Positions 20,313 through 31,579 of a stretch of DNA of 64,000 nucleotides are shown here, one piece after another. The stretch is from Xenoacremonium recifei. Its lineage: Eukaryota > Ascomycota > Sordariomycetes > Hypocreales > Nectriaceae. How positions within the stretch are numbered: position 1 is the first letter of the stretch; each line of letters begins with the position of its first letter. A program made the translations under genes and the position numbers. The stretch is from the NCBI GenBank assembly GCA_012184525.1, contig WOFQ01000032.1, positions 308,158-372,157 on the forward strand, read 5' to 3'. The notes under the pieces are model-generated. The model searched no databases. It saw only the letters and a list, made by a program, of their open reading frames with translations, and had not been told where the DNA came from.

Positions 20313-23300
20313 ATGGCCCTTAAGCGTCGAGATGCGGCTCTAGCAGGACTCGCCGCCTTCATAGCCTGGGGATACGCCGTCGCCTGGCTCCCGGTGCTGC
20401 GTTGGACTGGCTACGCCTTCGTCGCTGGCGCCCTCATCAGTCTCCTGGGCTTCCTCGCGGCCATCCTCCTTACGTCGCGCCGACCTCTACAGCGAAACCC
20501 CCGACCGAACGGCGCAGCTTTCCTAAACCCTCGTGCCTGGCGATCCGAAGTCCAGGCGCTGCGACAGCGACAGGTATATGTGCGGACGCCCATCGACACG
20601 GCCTCACCCCGCGTCGCCGATGCTGTCGACACCTTGCTGGACCTGATCCTCCGGGACTTCGTTCGCAGCTGGTACTCGAATATCAGCCGCAATCCAGTCT
20701 TCCCGAACGAGGTTGAACGAGCTATCCGAGAAGCCTTGGGAAGCTTGCTGGCGGCGCTGGAGAGCAAGGACCTGGCTGAGGTGGTGACGAGTCGGTTGAT
20801 ACCCATCCTCACGGCGCACTTTCGTGATTTCTACGAGGCCGAACGATCGGTACGAGGCAAGAAGCTCAACCGCTCCGTCACGGAGTCAGAAGAGTTGGAT
20901 CTAGCTATCGCTTCCAAGTTCCGAAATGGACGACTGCACCCTGCCGCCTCGTTGTCCTTTCCGGACTTGCAGATGGTCCAACGAGACTACCTGCGCTCCA
21001 TGGTCACCAAGATTCTGCCCAAGGTTCTGTCCGAGAACATGCTTTCAAGTCGGGCAGTATCGATAATCATCAAGGAGATCGTCAGCTGTGCCGTCCTCTG
21101 CCCCATCATCCAGATCCTGAGCGACCCGGACACTTGGAACCAGTTGATGGAGAATGCCGGACGATCTATGCTTCAGGATCGGTCAACTGTTCGAAAGCTA
21201 CGAGCTGCGCTTGATCAACACGCTTCTCCTGCCCCTAAATCTGGAAAGTTGGCATCGACACCGCGGATATCACCCGGCGATAGCGAGCGGAAGTTTGAGA
21301 AGTTCATCCGCGCTATTCGCAAGGTGAACAATTTGTCTGATGCGCGACGATTCCGCAGTGAGGTTGCTAGCCAGCTCAAGCGGGACTCTCTGCAGGATAA
21401 TCAGGATCAAGTCTATTTGCGTCGGCTTGAGATGGGAAAGCGATTACTGGATCAAAAGGTCAACCATCTCGCTGCCGGAGGAGACCGGCGTTTCCTCCCA
21501 GCCGCGCCGTTGCCCCCATTGCCAGCTTCAGCCTCTCAGTCTCGCCTTGAAACTGCCTCCTTGGTTGAGCTGCTTCGGGATTCCTCCGGGCTGTCTTATT
21601 TTATGGAGTACATGGACCGGCAAAACCTGATGACGCTGGTGCAGTTCTGGCTCGTGGTGGATGGATTCCGCAATCCTCTAGAGGACGATGGCCCAGACGA
21701 CGAGCTTCCTTCTAATTTGCCTATGTGGAGTGACTCTGATCGTCTGGATCTCATGCAGATCGAGCAGGCCTACCTCTCCAAGCCCGAGCTGAAGATACCG
21801 GAATCATCCAAGAAGCAAGTCAGGGAGTTTATCAAAGCGGGTAAATCAGCCACGCCCGAACAGTATTACAAGGCTCGGCGGACAATTTTGAAAGCTCAGA
21901 GCGCTGTGTTGGAGGAGATGCAATCAAGGTTCTACCAGAGCTTTAAGAAATCCGACCTGTTCTACAAATGTCTGGCCTCGCAAGAAGCATCAAGCGCCAA
22001 CACTGCACGAGCAGCCCCAGTTCTGGAGGCGCCGAGACCTGGTGCTAGGACAAGCCAGTCCTTTCAGGCGAAGCCCAAGCCAGTGTCGCGACTAGCTGCT
22101 CGATTGGATAGTCCTGCTAGACGTTCTGGCTCAGCTTCAGATCTCAAAACCTTGAGTTCTAATGGCAATGGACCCGATCCCCTGACGAAACGCCGGTCAC
22201 TGGATGAACACTCACCGAATCCCCTCTTTGACGATGACGACCTCGGCGACGACAACATGGTTGACTCAGTACAAAGTCTCGACCAAGACCCAACCCACCA
22301 TCTGCCCGATACCCACGTCGTTCAGGCTGTAGAGCAGGCGCTGAATAACATCATGGAGGAGGATGATCGGCCACAGACTGCAGAAGATCTTCGAGCCTCT
22401 TTGTTTGGCCCAGGTAGTGCTGGCGGCCTCGATGATAACGCTTCGAGTCTGTTTTCTGGCCACGACAACGACTCGCACCGAGGCTCGATAGACATGGGCA
22501 TTAGACCTGTCCAGCTTGGGAAAGAACACGAGAAACCAAGCTTGTCGTCACTGGGACTGGTTAGCGCGGCCTCGAGGATAGGGGTCTTTGTTGACGATGA
22601 CCTTTTCGGTGACGAGGACAAGGTCCCCGATGATGGCGAGGAGACTGGCGACGACAAGCTAGGCGATGACGAGGATGAAGTGCATGAGGCTGCCCCTGGC
22701 GATCTGGGCTTGGCGGAGGCTATCACTGCCTTGACGAACGACATCGATCGTCTGATAGCCCAGGAGGCGGTCGTTGAATCTTTGACCAGAAAGGCCGAAC
22801 TTACAAACAACACTGCAGAGCTACGGATCTTGAAGAAGTCAAAAGCGAGTCTCCAGAGGGAAATACGACGGAAAGAGCTTCAACGACAACAATATGTTGT
22901 GCAGGAGAGCGACAATAGTCTATACGGTCGCTCCACGATCAAGATCAAGTCTATCCAGGTGGGTAAAGAGGAAGATGGCAGGGAGTTTGCCCTCTACATT
23001 ATTGAAGTCCAGCGAAACGCGGGAGAGCAGATGCCTGCAGCGTCCTGGATTGTCTCGCGGCGTTACAGCGAATTCCACGAGCTGCACCAGAAGCTGCGGT
23101 CTCGATACCCGTCGGTGCGAAACCTCGACTTTCCCCGACGCCGCATGGTGATGAAATTTCAGAGCGAGTTCTTGCGGAAGAGGCGAGATGCCCTTGAGCA
23201 GTACTTGCGCGAACTACTGCTGCTACCTGAGGTGTGTCGCAGCCGTGACCTTCGAGCGTTCTTGTCTCAGAGCGTGATCGCCCCGGCAGAAGACTTGATG

Positions 23301-24045
23301 GACCGGGAGGACAAGAAGGACATGATGACGCGGCTCTACGACTCGGTCGCAGACGGCATGGACGATATCCTGGGCAACATCCCCGTGCTGGACCAGATCT
23401 CTGTCGCGGGGCAGAACCTGATCGCAGCGGCTACGAGCCAGCTGAATGCGGTGCCGCTCAACGTCAACGAGGAGACTTTCCCGGCGGCCGAAGCCGAAGC
23501 CGAGCTGAATGCCTTTGAGAATAAAGAGCTCGAGCCGTTCATCAAGCCCATCTGCGACATCTTCCTGGAGGTGTTTGAGCTGAACCGCGGGAACAACTGG
23601 CTCCGGGGTAGGGCCGTGGTGGTGGTGCTCCAGCAGCTGCTCGGGGGCACAATCGAGCGCAAGGTGCGCGACAACGTCAAGATGCTGGTGCAGGAGGAGA
23701 TTGTGATGAAGTACCTGGGCATGGTGCAGGACGTGCTGTGGCCCGGCGGCCAGCTCAACCGTGACCGCAAGCCGCGCACGGCGGCCGAGCGGAAGAAGAC
23801 GCGCACCGAGGCGAGCCTCATGCTGGCGACATTGGTGCCCGACCTGGCGGGAAGCGTTGTTGGCCGGGTCAATGCCCAAGCCGCCAGTCGCCGTATCTTT
23901 GCGACGTTCAACAATGCCAGGCTGAAGTAAGGCGTCCGTCCTTTGTTCGAGTCTAGACGCCTCGTGGCTAACAGAGTTCAATAGTGCCCACCTCGTCTTC
24001 ACCATGCTGGACGAGATTGTTTCCATCCTGTTCGAGGAGGCGTAA
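20313..24045 (+). CDS. MDM1: MDM1/SNX13-type PXA-RGS-PX-nexin C protein
   Basis: Membrane-anchored sorting nexin; yeast Mdm1 tethers the ER to the vacuole at the nucleus-vacuole junction. Two exons (20313-23926 and 23985-24045) give 1224 residues. Residues 8-50 form two hydrophobic spans (AGLAAFIAWGYAVAWLPVL, then YAFVAGALISLLGFLAAILL). A PXA domain runs roughly 85-280 (VDTLLDLILRDFVRSWYSNI). An RGS-like domain at about 415-560 begins LVELLRDSSGLSYFMEYMDR. A long acidic linker follows. The PX domain is at about 881-1000 (SWIVSRRYSEFHELHQKLRS), and nexin C at about 1070-1190 (WLRGRAVVVVLQQLLGGTIE). The last exon encodes only about 20 residues (AHLVFTMLDEIVSILFEEA). Confidence 0.93.
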
Positions 24046-24835
24046 GAAAGTGCAGTTTCACGACTGGGTTCTCGGCGGTAACTTGGCCTCTCGATTCGTT
24101 GAATGAGGAGAGGCACATAACATGCAAGGCGTTGGGCGTCCGGAATGCCATGGAAGGGAATGGCCGGGGACGAGAGAAATTACTCGGTTACGCACGGAGT
24201 AGACATCTGTGACTGGGCTTGCGAAGTACATGACGACTTAGACATTAATCAGACTCGAGATTTGGGACGAGAGCTGCCTGTATTCTTCTTTGTGCCTCGA
24301 AGATGAGGCGTCTTAGGGTTATGAGGTGATGACGACGTCCTTTTGCCGACCGCTAAAGTCAATTAGCTTAGCGCCCTCGCCCGCTGGAGCTTTAGGGCCT
24401 CGGACGCTAACGCAGTGGGCTTTACGGGGGAGAGACACACTAAAGTAAGGCGCCGCCGAGCTGGAGCTGGAGAGGCAGAGCTTGGGCCACCTCCCCGATG
24501 CGGAATTTTGCCACCCTTGGCCGCCCGCGGCTGCCCAGCCTTTCCAGTCGGTCGCAAAGGACTGTCACCTCAACTGCCCGCCCGCGCCAGAGCCTCTTCT
24601 TCCCTCCTCTCCTCATCGCCAACCACCACCAGCGGCCTCGCCAGATCATCAACAGCCCAGGCATCTCCCGCCCTCCCGGCCTGGTTCCATCGCGCGCCTG
24701 GCCCCGGACACCTGAAGAACCCATTTCTCGGCGGCGTGCTGCTGCTTCCTGGCGATTAATTGCGAGCTTGCTCCAGCCTCCTCCTCCTCCTCCTCCAGCC
24801 CAGGCAGGCCCCTCCTCCCGACGGCAACCACCAAT
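24046..24835. other. Intergenic MDM1-like to SR-like gene
   Basis: About 790 bases. The last 250 are C/T-rich with a (CTC)n run around 24775-24800, typical of a long fungal leader. Overlapping Pro/Arg-rich frames are chance products of this composition. Confidence 0.6.
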
Positions 24836-26355
24836 ATGTCGAGCGACGTCTCGTCCACCCGGCTCTATCTGGGGAACCTCCCTCGCAATGGTCCTTACTC
24901 ATGAACAATGCACCCCGACGCTCCCAGCCTGGTCACTGACTCGCTGCCGCTTAGCTACCAAGGCCGACATTGAGAACCACTTCGCCAAGCATGGCACCGG
25001 AGAAATCACCGAGGTCAAGCTCATGAACGGCTTCGGCTTCATCGAATACAAGGACCCCATGGATGCCCGCGATGTCGTCCCGGGTAAGTCACTGATTAGA
25101 CCCGTAACGAACCAAACGCTAACCGGCGCTCGCGACTGTAGCCTTCCGTACGTCACCGCTTTCGACCCTGTTCCTCTGAGAGACCCTCCAGGCTAACCTC
25201 GCGATCAAGACGGATCTGACTTTTTGGGAGAGCGACTCACCGTTCAGTTTGCACGCGGATCCCGGCACCGGGACGGCGGCTTCGGTAATCACGAGCGCGC
25301 ACCGCCGCGACCTCGTCGAACCCCCCACCGGATGCAGATTACGGGACTACCAAACGATACCAGTTGGCAGGTCTGTCCACCCTCCCTGTTCCTTGTCGCT
25401 GGATTCCATGGATTCTCTTCCCTTTGTGCCTCGCGTGGAGCTTTGGTTTCTTTGCCTGCGACCCGATAGGATTGTGCGCCAGGAAACGGTTTCTCGGTCT
25501 TCCCCCCATCCTCCTCCCATCTGCGACTCCTCCAAAACCGCTTCCGTCCGCACTGCTGGTCCTGCTTTCTGGTTCTTGGCTTTAGGATGGCACTTCTTTT
25601 TGTGGCTTACATGGACTTTCTCCCGGCTTTGCCTTGCTCCTGGACAGCGACTTACTTGGATCTGGAAATAGGACCTGAAAGACTTTGCCAGGCAGTCGAG
25701 CCTGGACGTTGTCTACTCTGAAACGAGCCGAGACTCGAATGGCCGAGGGTGAGTACTGGGTTTCATGCAAGCAGGCAATGGCTAACGTCGTTTAATAGCT
25801 TCGTTGAGTTCGAGACTGCAGCAGATCTTAGAACTGCTGTAGAGAAGCTCGACGGCCGAGAGTTCAAGGGACAGCCTGTTAACTGTGTCGCTGACGTATG
25901 ACCCTTTTCTTTTAAGTACAGCGACGATGAAGTCTAATTGCCAGACACAGACACAGCCTGAAGCGCCTCCACGCGAGCGAGGGCGATCTCGTTCTCCTGG
26001 CGGTGGCCGACGTCCCTATGCGCCTCCTGCCGATGACTATGACCGACGAGGACCCCCTCGCGGATACAGCCCTAGGCGTGACGGCTACGGGTACCGAGAC
26101 CGAAGCCCCCGTCGCGACTACTACGACGAGCGTGCTCGCTACCGGTCACCGCCACGCCGACCTATGGAAGACTACGGGCCACCTCCTCGCGGTCGATACG
26201 ACGACCCCTATCGCCGAGACTATCCGCCTCCGCCGGACCCCTATGCCAACGGGCGGCCCCCCTATGACCGACCTCCACGAGACTTCCCTCCTCGGGATGG
26301 TGGATACCCGCGAGATGGTTATGCGCGGGAGTATGACCGCGGGCGCTACTGGTAA
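24836..26355 (+). CDS. SR-like RNA-binding protein with two RRMs
   Basis: Splicing/mRNA-binding protein resembling S. pombe Srp2 and fungal Npl3/SRSF proteins; nuclear. Seven exons are proposed: 24836-24890, 24955-25083, 25142-25147, 25210-25370, 25672-25748, 25799-25895 and 25945-26355, giving 311 residues. RRM1: RNP2 is RLYLGNLPRN and RNP1 is NGFGFIEYKD; it ends with DARDVVPAFHGSDFLGERLT across a 6-nt exon. RRM2 starts HRMQITGLPNDTSWQDLKDF and has RNP1 GRGFVEFETA. The tail is rich in RS, RD, PPR and DYY (RERGRSRSPGGG, then many RDY/PRR units). The first donor (ggtcctt) is weak and the fourth intron ends in aag, but frame and conserved residues agree throughout. Confidence 0.88.
25142..25147 (+). 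other. 6-nt microexon of the SR-like gene
   Basis: The six bases CCTTCC lie between a tag acceptor and a gtacgt donor. They supply the Ala-Phe and the first base of His in the conserved VVPAFHGSDF run of RRM1. Skipping them keeps the frame but deletes the two residues. Confidence 0.7.
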
Positions 26356-27289
26356 TTCCATCTCCTTGTCGTCGCTTTGCCGCTCTTGCGGGAACTCTCC
26401 TTTGACCGGAGACTCATAGATGAACCCCTCCTTTCGACGCGGCCGTGAGCCCCGAGTGTCCCTCACCTCAGCACCGAGAGGGACACGATGAGAGAAGAGG
26501 ATCAGCGATGAGGAATGACAGGAAGCGATAATGTGACGAAGCAGCGACGGTTCTAACTCTTACGGCGAGATGCGGAACGGCACCAGCAGTAAGAGGACTG
26601 GGTTTAAGGACGGGAATGGGACGACTAACCAGCGACGACACTACTGTATGGCCGGCTGCAACGGAGCAGGAACAGGGATTGGGTAGTATGATCAAAATGT
26701 ACGATTACTCGGACGGCTGCGGTTGGTCTCTGGTTGATTTATTGTTTTGCTCTTTTGTCTTTTCCCCCTTCTTTGGCTTGGGCCCTTTCCGAGCCCGTGG
26801 AAGTCTTACGGAATATCCGTCTATTTGTTCAGGGGCAATGGCTAGTTAGCTGTAGGGCTCGTTTTATACTAGGCTGGAACACCACAATATGATACTGGTT
26901 TTTAGGGTTTCAACTTTTTTTTGGTCTTGTTTGTTTTGGTTCTACTCTCTAGGTGCGTATAGTTCAAATGATACCCAGCAACGACCCCGTCTATAGCATG
27001 TGAAAGGAACTCCAAACTCAATCGCACACGGATCAAGACGACGCCGCAAACCGCAACTTTAAGGTGTCGACATCAACTGCTTGCGCGAAATTATACAGAG
27101 AGGACTTGTAATGTAGGACAAGGAAAGATCGGAGGGATGATGTGCGCGGCACGTGGCATGTGGTACCTCGGTTTCCTCGGGTCCAGGGGTTGGTTGCCAG
27201 GATGCTGAGGCCAGGGAGAAGCGCGTCTTACGCGGGAGGGGGGAGAGGGTTCTCGAGGGTATTGCGATCGGTGGGGGCTTTGAATCTGT
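26356..27289. other. Intergenic SR-like gene to PEX11, convergent
   Basis: About 930 bases holding the 3' untranslated regions of two convergent genes. T-rich tracts around 26880-26950. No gene seen. Confidence 0.6.
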
Positions 27290-28050
27290 CTAGGCCGTCT
27301 TCTTCCACTGGTTGGCCACGCCGATGAGACTGCTGAGCGTGCCGGTCAGACCAACAACGCCGTCGTCGAAGGGGATCCAGCCGAGAGCGGAGGTTGGGAC
27401 GGTGAGATCGCAAAGGTCGCAGAGCAGCTGTTGCTTGCTGGCGGCGCGCTCACTGAAACATGATTAGCACAGAACGAGGAATTTAGAGGTGATCGGGTCG
27501 TGACTTACAGCGCAATGCGCTTGCTCTCAACCACGCCCTCGCCGTCCTTCTTGTCGACGAGAGCCTCGCGCTGGCGCAGCTGGTACAGCGTGTAGCTCTG
27601 ACCCAGCACACTGCACACAATGCCGACGGCCCAGAAGCGATACGCCTCGCGCTGCAGGCGCGCCGCCCTCGGACTCTTGCGCACGCCCAGCGCGTCCAAC
27701 ACCGTCGCCGTATCGCAGGACAAGTAACCCGCATAGCCGAGCTGCCGCCCAACGGTCAGGGCCTTGACAACCGGGTCGGCCGCTTTGGCATCGGAGGCGA
27801 CGGCCGCGGCCTTGAAGTGCTCGACGAACTTGCCGACGCGCAGGACCTTGCGCACGAGGCCGAACTGGGCCTTGAGGGTGCTCCAGGGGGCGATGGACGT
27901 GGGGGAAGCGTTGGTGCGCAGCAGGTACCAGGCGTAGAAGCGGGCGAAGTATTGGAGGGTGCGCAGGAGTTTGTCGCGGCCGAGGGTGGTGGCGACGAAG
28001 CGCAGGTAGTGGGCGACGGAGGGGTGGTAGATGACGGCGTCGGCGACCAT
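27290..28050 (-). CDS. PEX11: Peroxisomal membrane protein PEX11
   Basis: Peroxin that elongates and divides the peroxisomal membrane and matters for fatty-acid use. Exons 28050-27509 and 27452-27290 give 234 residues, matching fungal Pex11. Landmarks are the N-terminal amphipathic part (VAHYLRFVATTLGRDKLLRT, then LQYFARFYAWYLLR), the central GLVRKVLRVGKFVEHFKAA, YRFWAVGIVCSVLGQSYTLY, and a C-terminal segment with a hydrophobic end (ALGWIPFDDGVVGLTGTLSS). The intron begins gtaagt and ends ttcag, with gctaat as possible branch site. The gene is divergent from FBP1, about 1.05 kb apart. Confidence 0.93.
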
Positions 28051-29097
28051 GGTTGCGAGATGGTGATGATTAGAGATGGGAAAAGAGAGAGAGGAAAAGA
28101 AGGGGTGAGGTTGGCTGCAGATGGGTTTCGCTAAAAGATGACGGCGGCAGGATGGGATAGGATGGGGATGCCCGTTCGGGGAGATACAGGCGTTCGGGAA
28201 GTTCGCCGGGGCGGTTCACATGCCGAGGTCCACCGGTGAAGGAGAGGGAGAGGAGATGTCTTGGAATTTGGAATGCAATGCCTGGAGAGGCTCCCCCACA
28301 AGTCACAGGTCGGGGAAGAGGGCGCTTGGACCGGTGGAAGGGGAGAGCGCACGTGAGAGCTCTTGATGCCTTGGAAGTATCAGGCATCAACAATATCTTC
28401 ACCCGAATCATCAGCCACGATTTAGCCTCCCCTCGCGCCCCCCAAACCCGAGCCCGAGAAGCCACCCCCACCGAGAGGGGAGGCAGAGTACAATCATTCC
28501 CGGCGCGCCAGGCCCAGACTCGGCAATCTGCGCTCGCTCCCGATCGAGTCTCTCCTCGAGTCACAATGAATGCCCTGCCTCCGGTCATCGAATGCCGGCT
28601 GAAGACTTGTGGGGGAAGAACCCGGGCACTTTCCCCCATTGCAATTGCTGGCTACGGACGGTCTCCGAAGAGTGTTTGAGGGTTCGCTCCCCGGGAAATC
28701 CTCTTGCGACGGCTTCCCCTCGGCCGGCTAGACGCCTAATTGAGGGGCAATTGGCTCTAGGCTGGACGGCCTCGGGCATTGGCACCGAGTTGCATCGTCG
28801 TCATTTGTTGCGGGCTCGATAACCACCGGGTGTAGACGGTTCCTGGGGGGCATTCATCATGGGCTGGTTTCTCACTGTGTCTCATTCTTATTCTTCTTCT
28901 CTTTCTCCTCCTTTCCACTCTCTTGCTTCTGCATTCCTCGCATTCCACGATACCCTCTTCTCGCCTGTGTTGGTCAGCTACTCTCTCTTCCCCGCGTGAC
29001 CTCGGCTGCAACCTACTTACACTCTCGACCTCGCTCCCCTCATTCAAAACTCTCCTCTCCTCTCCTCCCTCAATCATATCATTTAAAGTCCATCACC
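28051..29097. promoter_or_regulatory. Bidirectional PEX11/FBP1 promoter with four CCTCGG motifs
   Basis: CCTCGG occurs at 28718-28723, 28770-28775 and 29000-29005, and on the other strand (CCGAGG) at 28223-28228. About 0.5 hits are expected by chance in 1 kb on both strands. CCTCGG is the core site of the FarA/FarB/Ctf1 fatty-acid regulators, which induce peroxisomal and beta-oxidation genes. The last 200 bases before FBP1 are CT-rich leader. No gene inside. Confidence 0.6.
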
Positions 29098-30246
29098 ATG
29101 GCGGCCAACGGCAACAAGATGCACGAGTCGGAAAAGGTCAACACTAACATTGTGACCCTCACCCGCTTCCTGACCGAGGAGCAGGTCAAGCACAAGGAGG
29201 CCACGGGCGACTTTACGTTTGTCTCTCTCTCTCTCTCTGTCTTCTACCGACGATTGCCGGCCGGGTTACTGACCACCATCCAGCCTGCTCTGCCACGCGC
29301 TGCAGTTCTCCTTCAAGTCCATCGCCTACTACATCCGCCGCGCCACGCTCGTCAACCTCACCGGCCTGGCCGGCTCCTCCAACATCACGGGCGACGACCA
29401 GAAGAAGCTCGACGTCATCTCCAACGACCTCTTCATCGAGGCCATGCGCTCGTCGGGCCGCTGCGCCCTGCTCGTGTCGGAGGAAGAGGACGAGATCATC
29501 TACTTCCGCGACTCGACCGACGCCCACTACGCCGTGGCCTGCGACCCCATCGACGGCTCCTCCAACCTCGATGCTGGCGTCTCCGTCGGCACCATCTTCG
29601 GCATCCACAAGCTGCCCCCCGGCTCCAAGGGCTGCAAGGAGGACATCCTCAAGCCCGGCACCGAGCTGCTCGCCGCCGGCTTCACCATGTACGGCGCCTC
29701 CGCCCAGCTGGTCATCACCATGCGCGGCGGCAGCGTCAACGGCTTCACGCTCGACAACGGCATCGGCGAGTTCATCCTGTCCCATCCCGACATGCGCCTG
29801 CCCAAGAGCCGCGCCATCTACTCGGTCAACGAGGGCAACTCGCTGTACTGGGAGGACAAGACCATCAGCTACTTCAACTCGCTCAAGCAGGCCCAGGACG
29901 ACGGCAAGCCCTACAGCTCGCGATACATCGGGTCCATGGTGGCCGACGCGTACCGCACGCTGCTGTACGGCGGGATCTTCGCGTATCCTGCCGACAAGAA
30001 GAGCCCCAAGGGCAAGCTGCGGATCCTGTACGAGTGCGCCCCGATGGCGCTGGTGTTTGAGAATGGTCAGTGTTTACTCTCTGTCTGGGCTTGTGAAATA
30101 CTAACCGTGCAACAGCCGGCGGCCAGGCTGTCGACAACAACATGAAGCGCATGCTCGAGGTCGTGCCGGAGCACATCCACGACCGATCCGGCATCTTCAT
30201 GGGCAGCTGGGACGAGGTCGAGAGAGTCAAGAAGTACCACGGCTAG
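29098..30246 (+). CDS. FBP1: Fructose-1,6-bisphosphatase
   Basis: Key gluconeogenic enzyme hydrolysing fructose-1,6-bisphosphate; cytosolic, Mg-dependent. Exons 29098-29216, 29284-30065 and 30116-30246 give 343 residues, the standard size. The metal-binding segment reads ACDPIDGSSNLDAGVSVGTI. Upstream are the conserved NLTGLAGSSNITGDDQKKLD and SEEEDEIIYF, and downstream the substrate-site segments RYIGSMVADAYRTLLYGGIF and YECAPMALVFENAGGQAVD. A PKSR segment comes earlier. The C-terminal HIHDRSGIFMGSWDEVERVK is typical. The start has a good context (ATCACC before ATG). The shared promoter with PEX11 suggests joint induction on gluconeogenic carbon. Confidence 0.97.
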
Positions 30247-30755
30247 CTTAAGGCCACCATCACGAGAAACACTAACAACCGACACCAAAAAAAAAATTGT
30301 AAAACAAAAGGAGTAATTAATGACGACACGTTATGAACCCTTCTGGATTTTCCTGTTTCTCTTTTGTGCATCCCTCCATAGGCGTCACCCAGATCCATGT
30401 ACATAGTTGCATCGTCTCAAGAATGTCAACCTGATGACTTGTGCGGGAGCCCGTCCCGACCAAAATGCTGACATGAGGTTCCCGGTAAATACGGGACCTG
30501 CGCCTCCACCGTGATAGCTCACTCAGCACCCTTCCTGAATCGAGCCCCTCCAGCTTGGATGCTTACGTGACGCCCGTGATGCTCCGGCCCGGAGGACTTC
30601 CCCGGTGCGTGAAGGTGTCGGCTCCGGGGACCCACTGCCCCGGGAGACGACGACGTCCGGGGACGATGCCTCCGTCATGGCATTACATCGACATACGTAG
30701 CCATTGGCTCGAGTATCCGTGATCTTGCTTCCTCTGCAGCATCGATGAGTCAATC
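30247..30755. other. Intergenic FBP1 to CIA30 gene, convergent
   Basis: About 510 bases of 3' flanks. No gene or structured RNA recognised. Confidence 0.6.
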
Positions 30756-31579
30756 TCAACACAGTCCGCAAAGCAGCGCCTTCCACCACGGTCTCTGCGG
30801 CGTCTCCTTCGAGACAACAACAGTCTTCTTCAGATCCTCCTCCTCCTCCTCCTCTTCATCCTCGTCAAAGCTCTTCTTCGCCGCAATGCAATGCATTTGC
30901 ACCTCAAAATCGCCCTCCTGCTTCCCAAAGTAACTACCCACCGCACCATTAGCTCTCCTCCTTTCTCACCTCAAAGCGCCGACTTACCTCCGCATCATCA
31001 ACCCAACCCTCTTCACGCTCTTCAAATCCAACGGCTCCGCATCCCCAACCTCCCTCCCACGATACGTCGCCCGAAACTTCCCCCACGGCAACACCACATC
31101 GCGCCTCCCCCCCTCCTCAACGCGAAACCTCGCCTCCCAGCTCACACTCGCGCGATCGCGCCCATCCGCCCGCTTCCCCGGCAGAGCATCCTTCAGCGTC
31201 ACCGCATACGTCTTGCCATCGCCGCGCACCACCGCCACGAGCAGCCCCGCGTACGCCGAGAGATCGAGGTCCAGCTCGCCCACCGTGCGCTGCGACGCAA
31301 AGCCCGCGCCGCCGAGTGTCGATGTATCCAGACGGCCCGTGAAGGCGGCGCGCTCGGGCGTCTGGATGGAGAGGTAGGATGTGGATGCGCCGCCGCGGAC
31401 GCGGTCGTCGGAGGCGGTCCAGAGGGAGGAGTCCCAGGGCCTGTGGTGTGCGTCAGTGATGCTGCTGTTCACATGCGGAATTACAGTACACAGTGCCATG
31501 TGAAGAAGAGGAGAGGAGAGGATAGGAAGGGCCTGACGTACTGATCGCCGCCGAAGAGGTACAGAAGATCGTCAGGCAT
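30756..31579 (-). CDS. CIA30-domain protein (NDUFAF1-like)
   Basis: Three exons (31579-31542, 31440-30988 and 30933-30756) encode 222 residues. The CIA30 fold is recognisable from PWDSSLWTASDDRVRGGAST, LDTSTLGGAGFASQ, SAYAGLLVAVVRGDGKTYAV, and a C-terminal LDLKSVKRVGLMMRSYFGKQ spanning the last intron, then EGDFEVQM. The founding member, CIA30, assembles mitochondrial complex I in Neurospora. This copy has no obvious mitochondrial presequence (it begins MPDDLLYLFGGDQ), so it may be one of the additional fungal CIA30-domain proteins of unknown place of action. An acidic run (EDEEEEEEED) lies near the C terminus. The first exon has only 38 coding bases. Confidence 0.85.

Noticed and set aside
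28070..28639. 189-codon minus-strand frame upstream of PEX11
   Set aside because: Lies in the shared PEX11/FBP1 promoter and has no family features; regulatory interpretation is better supported.
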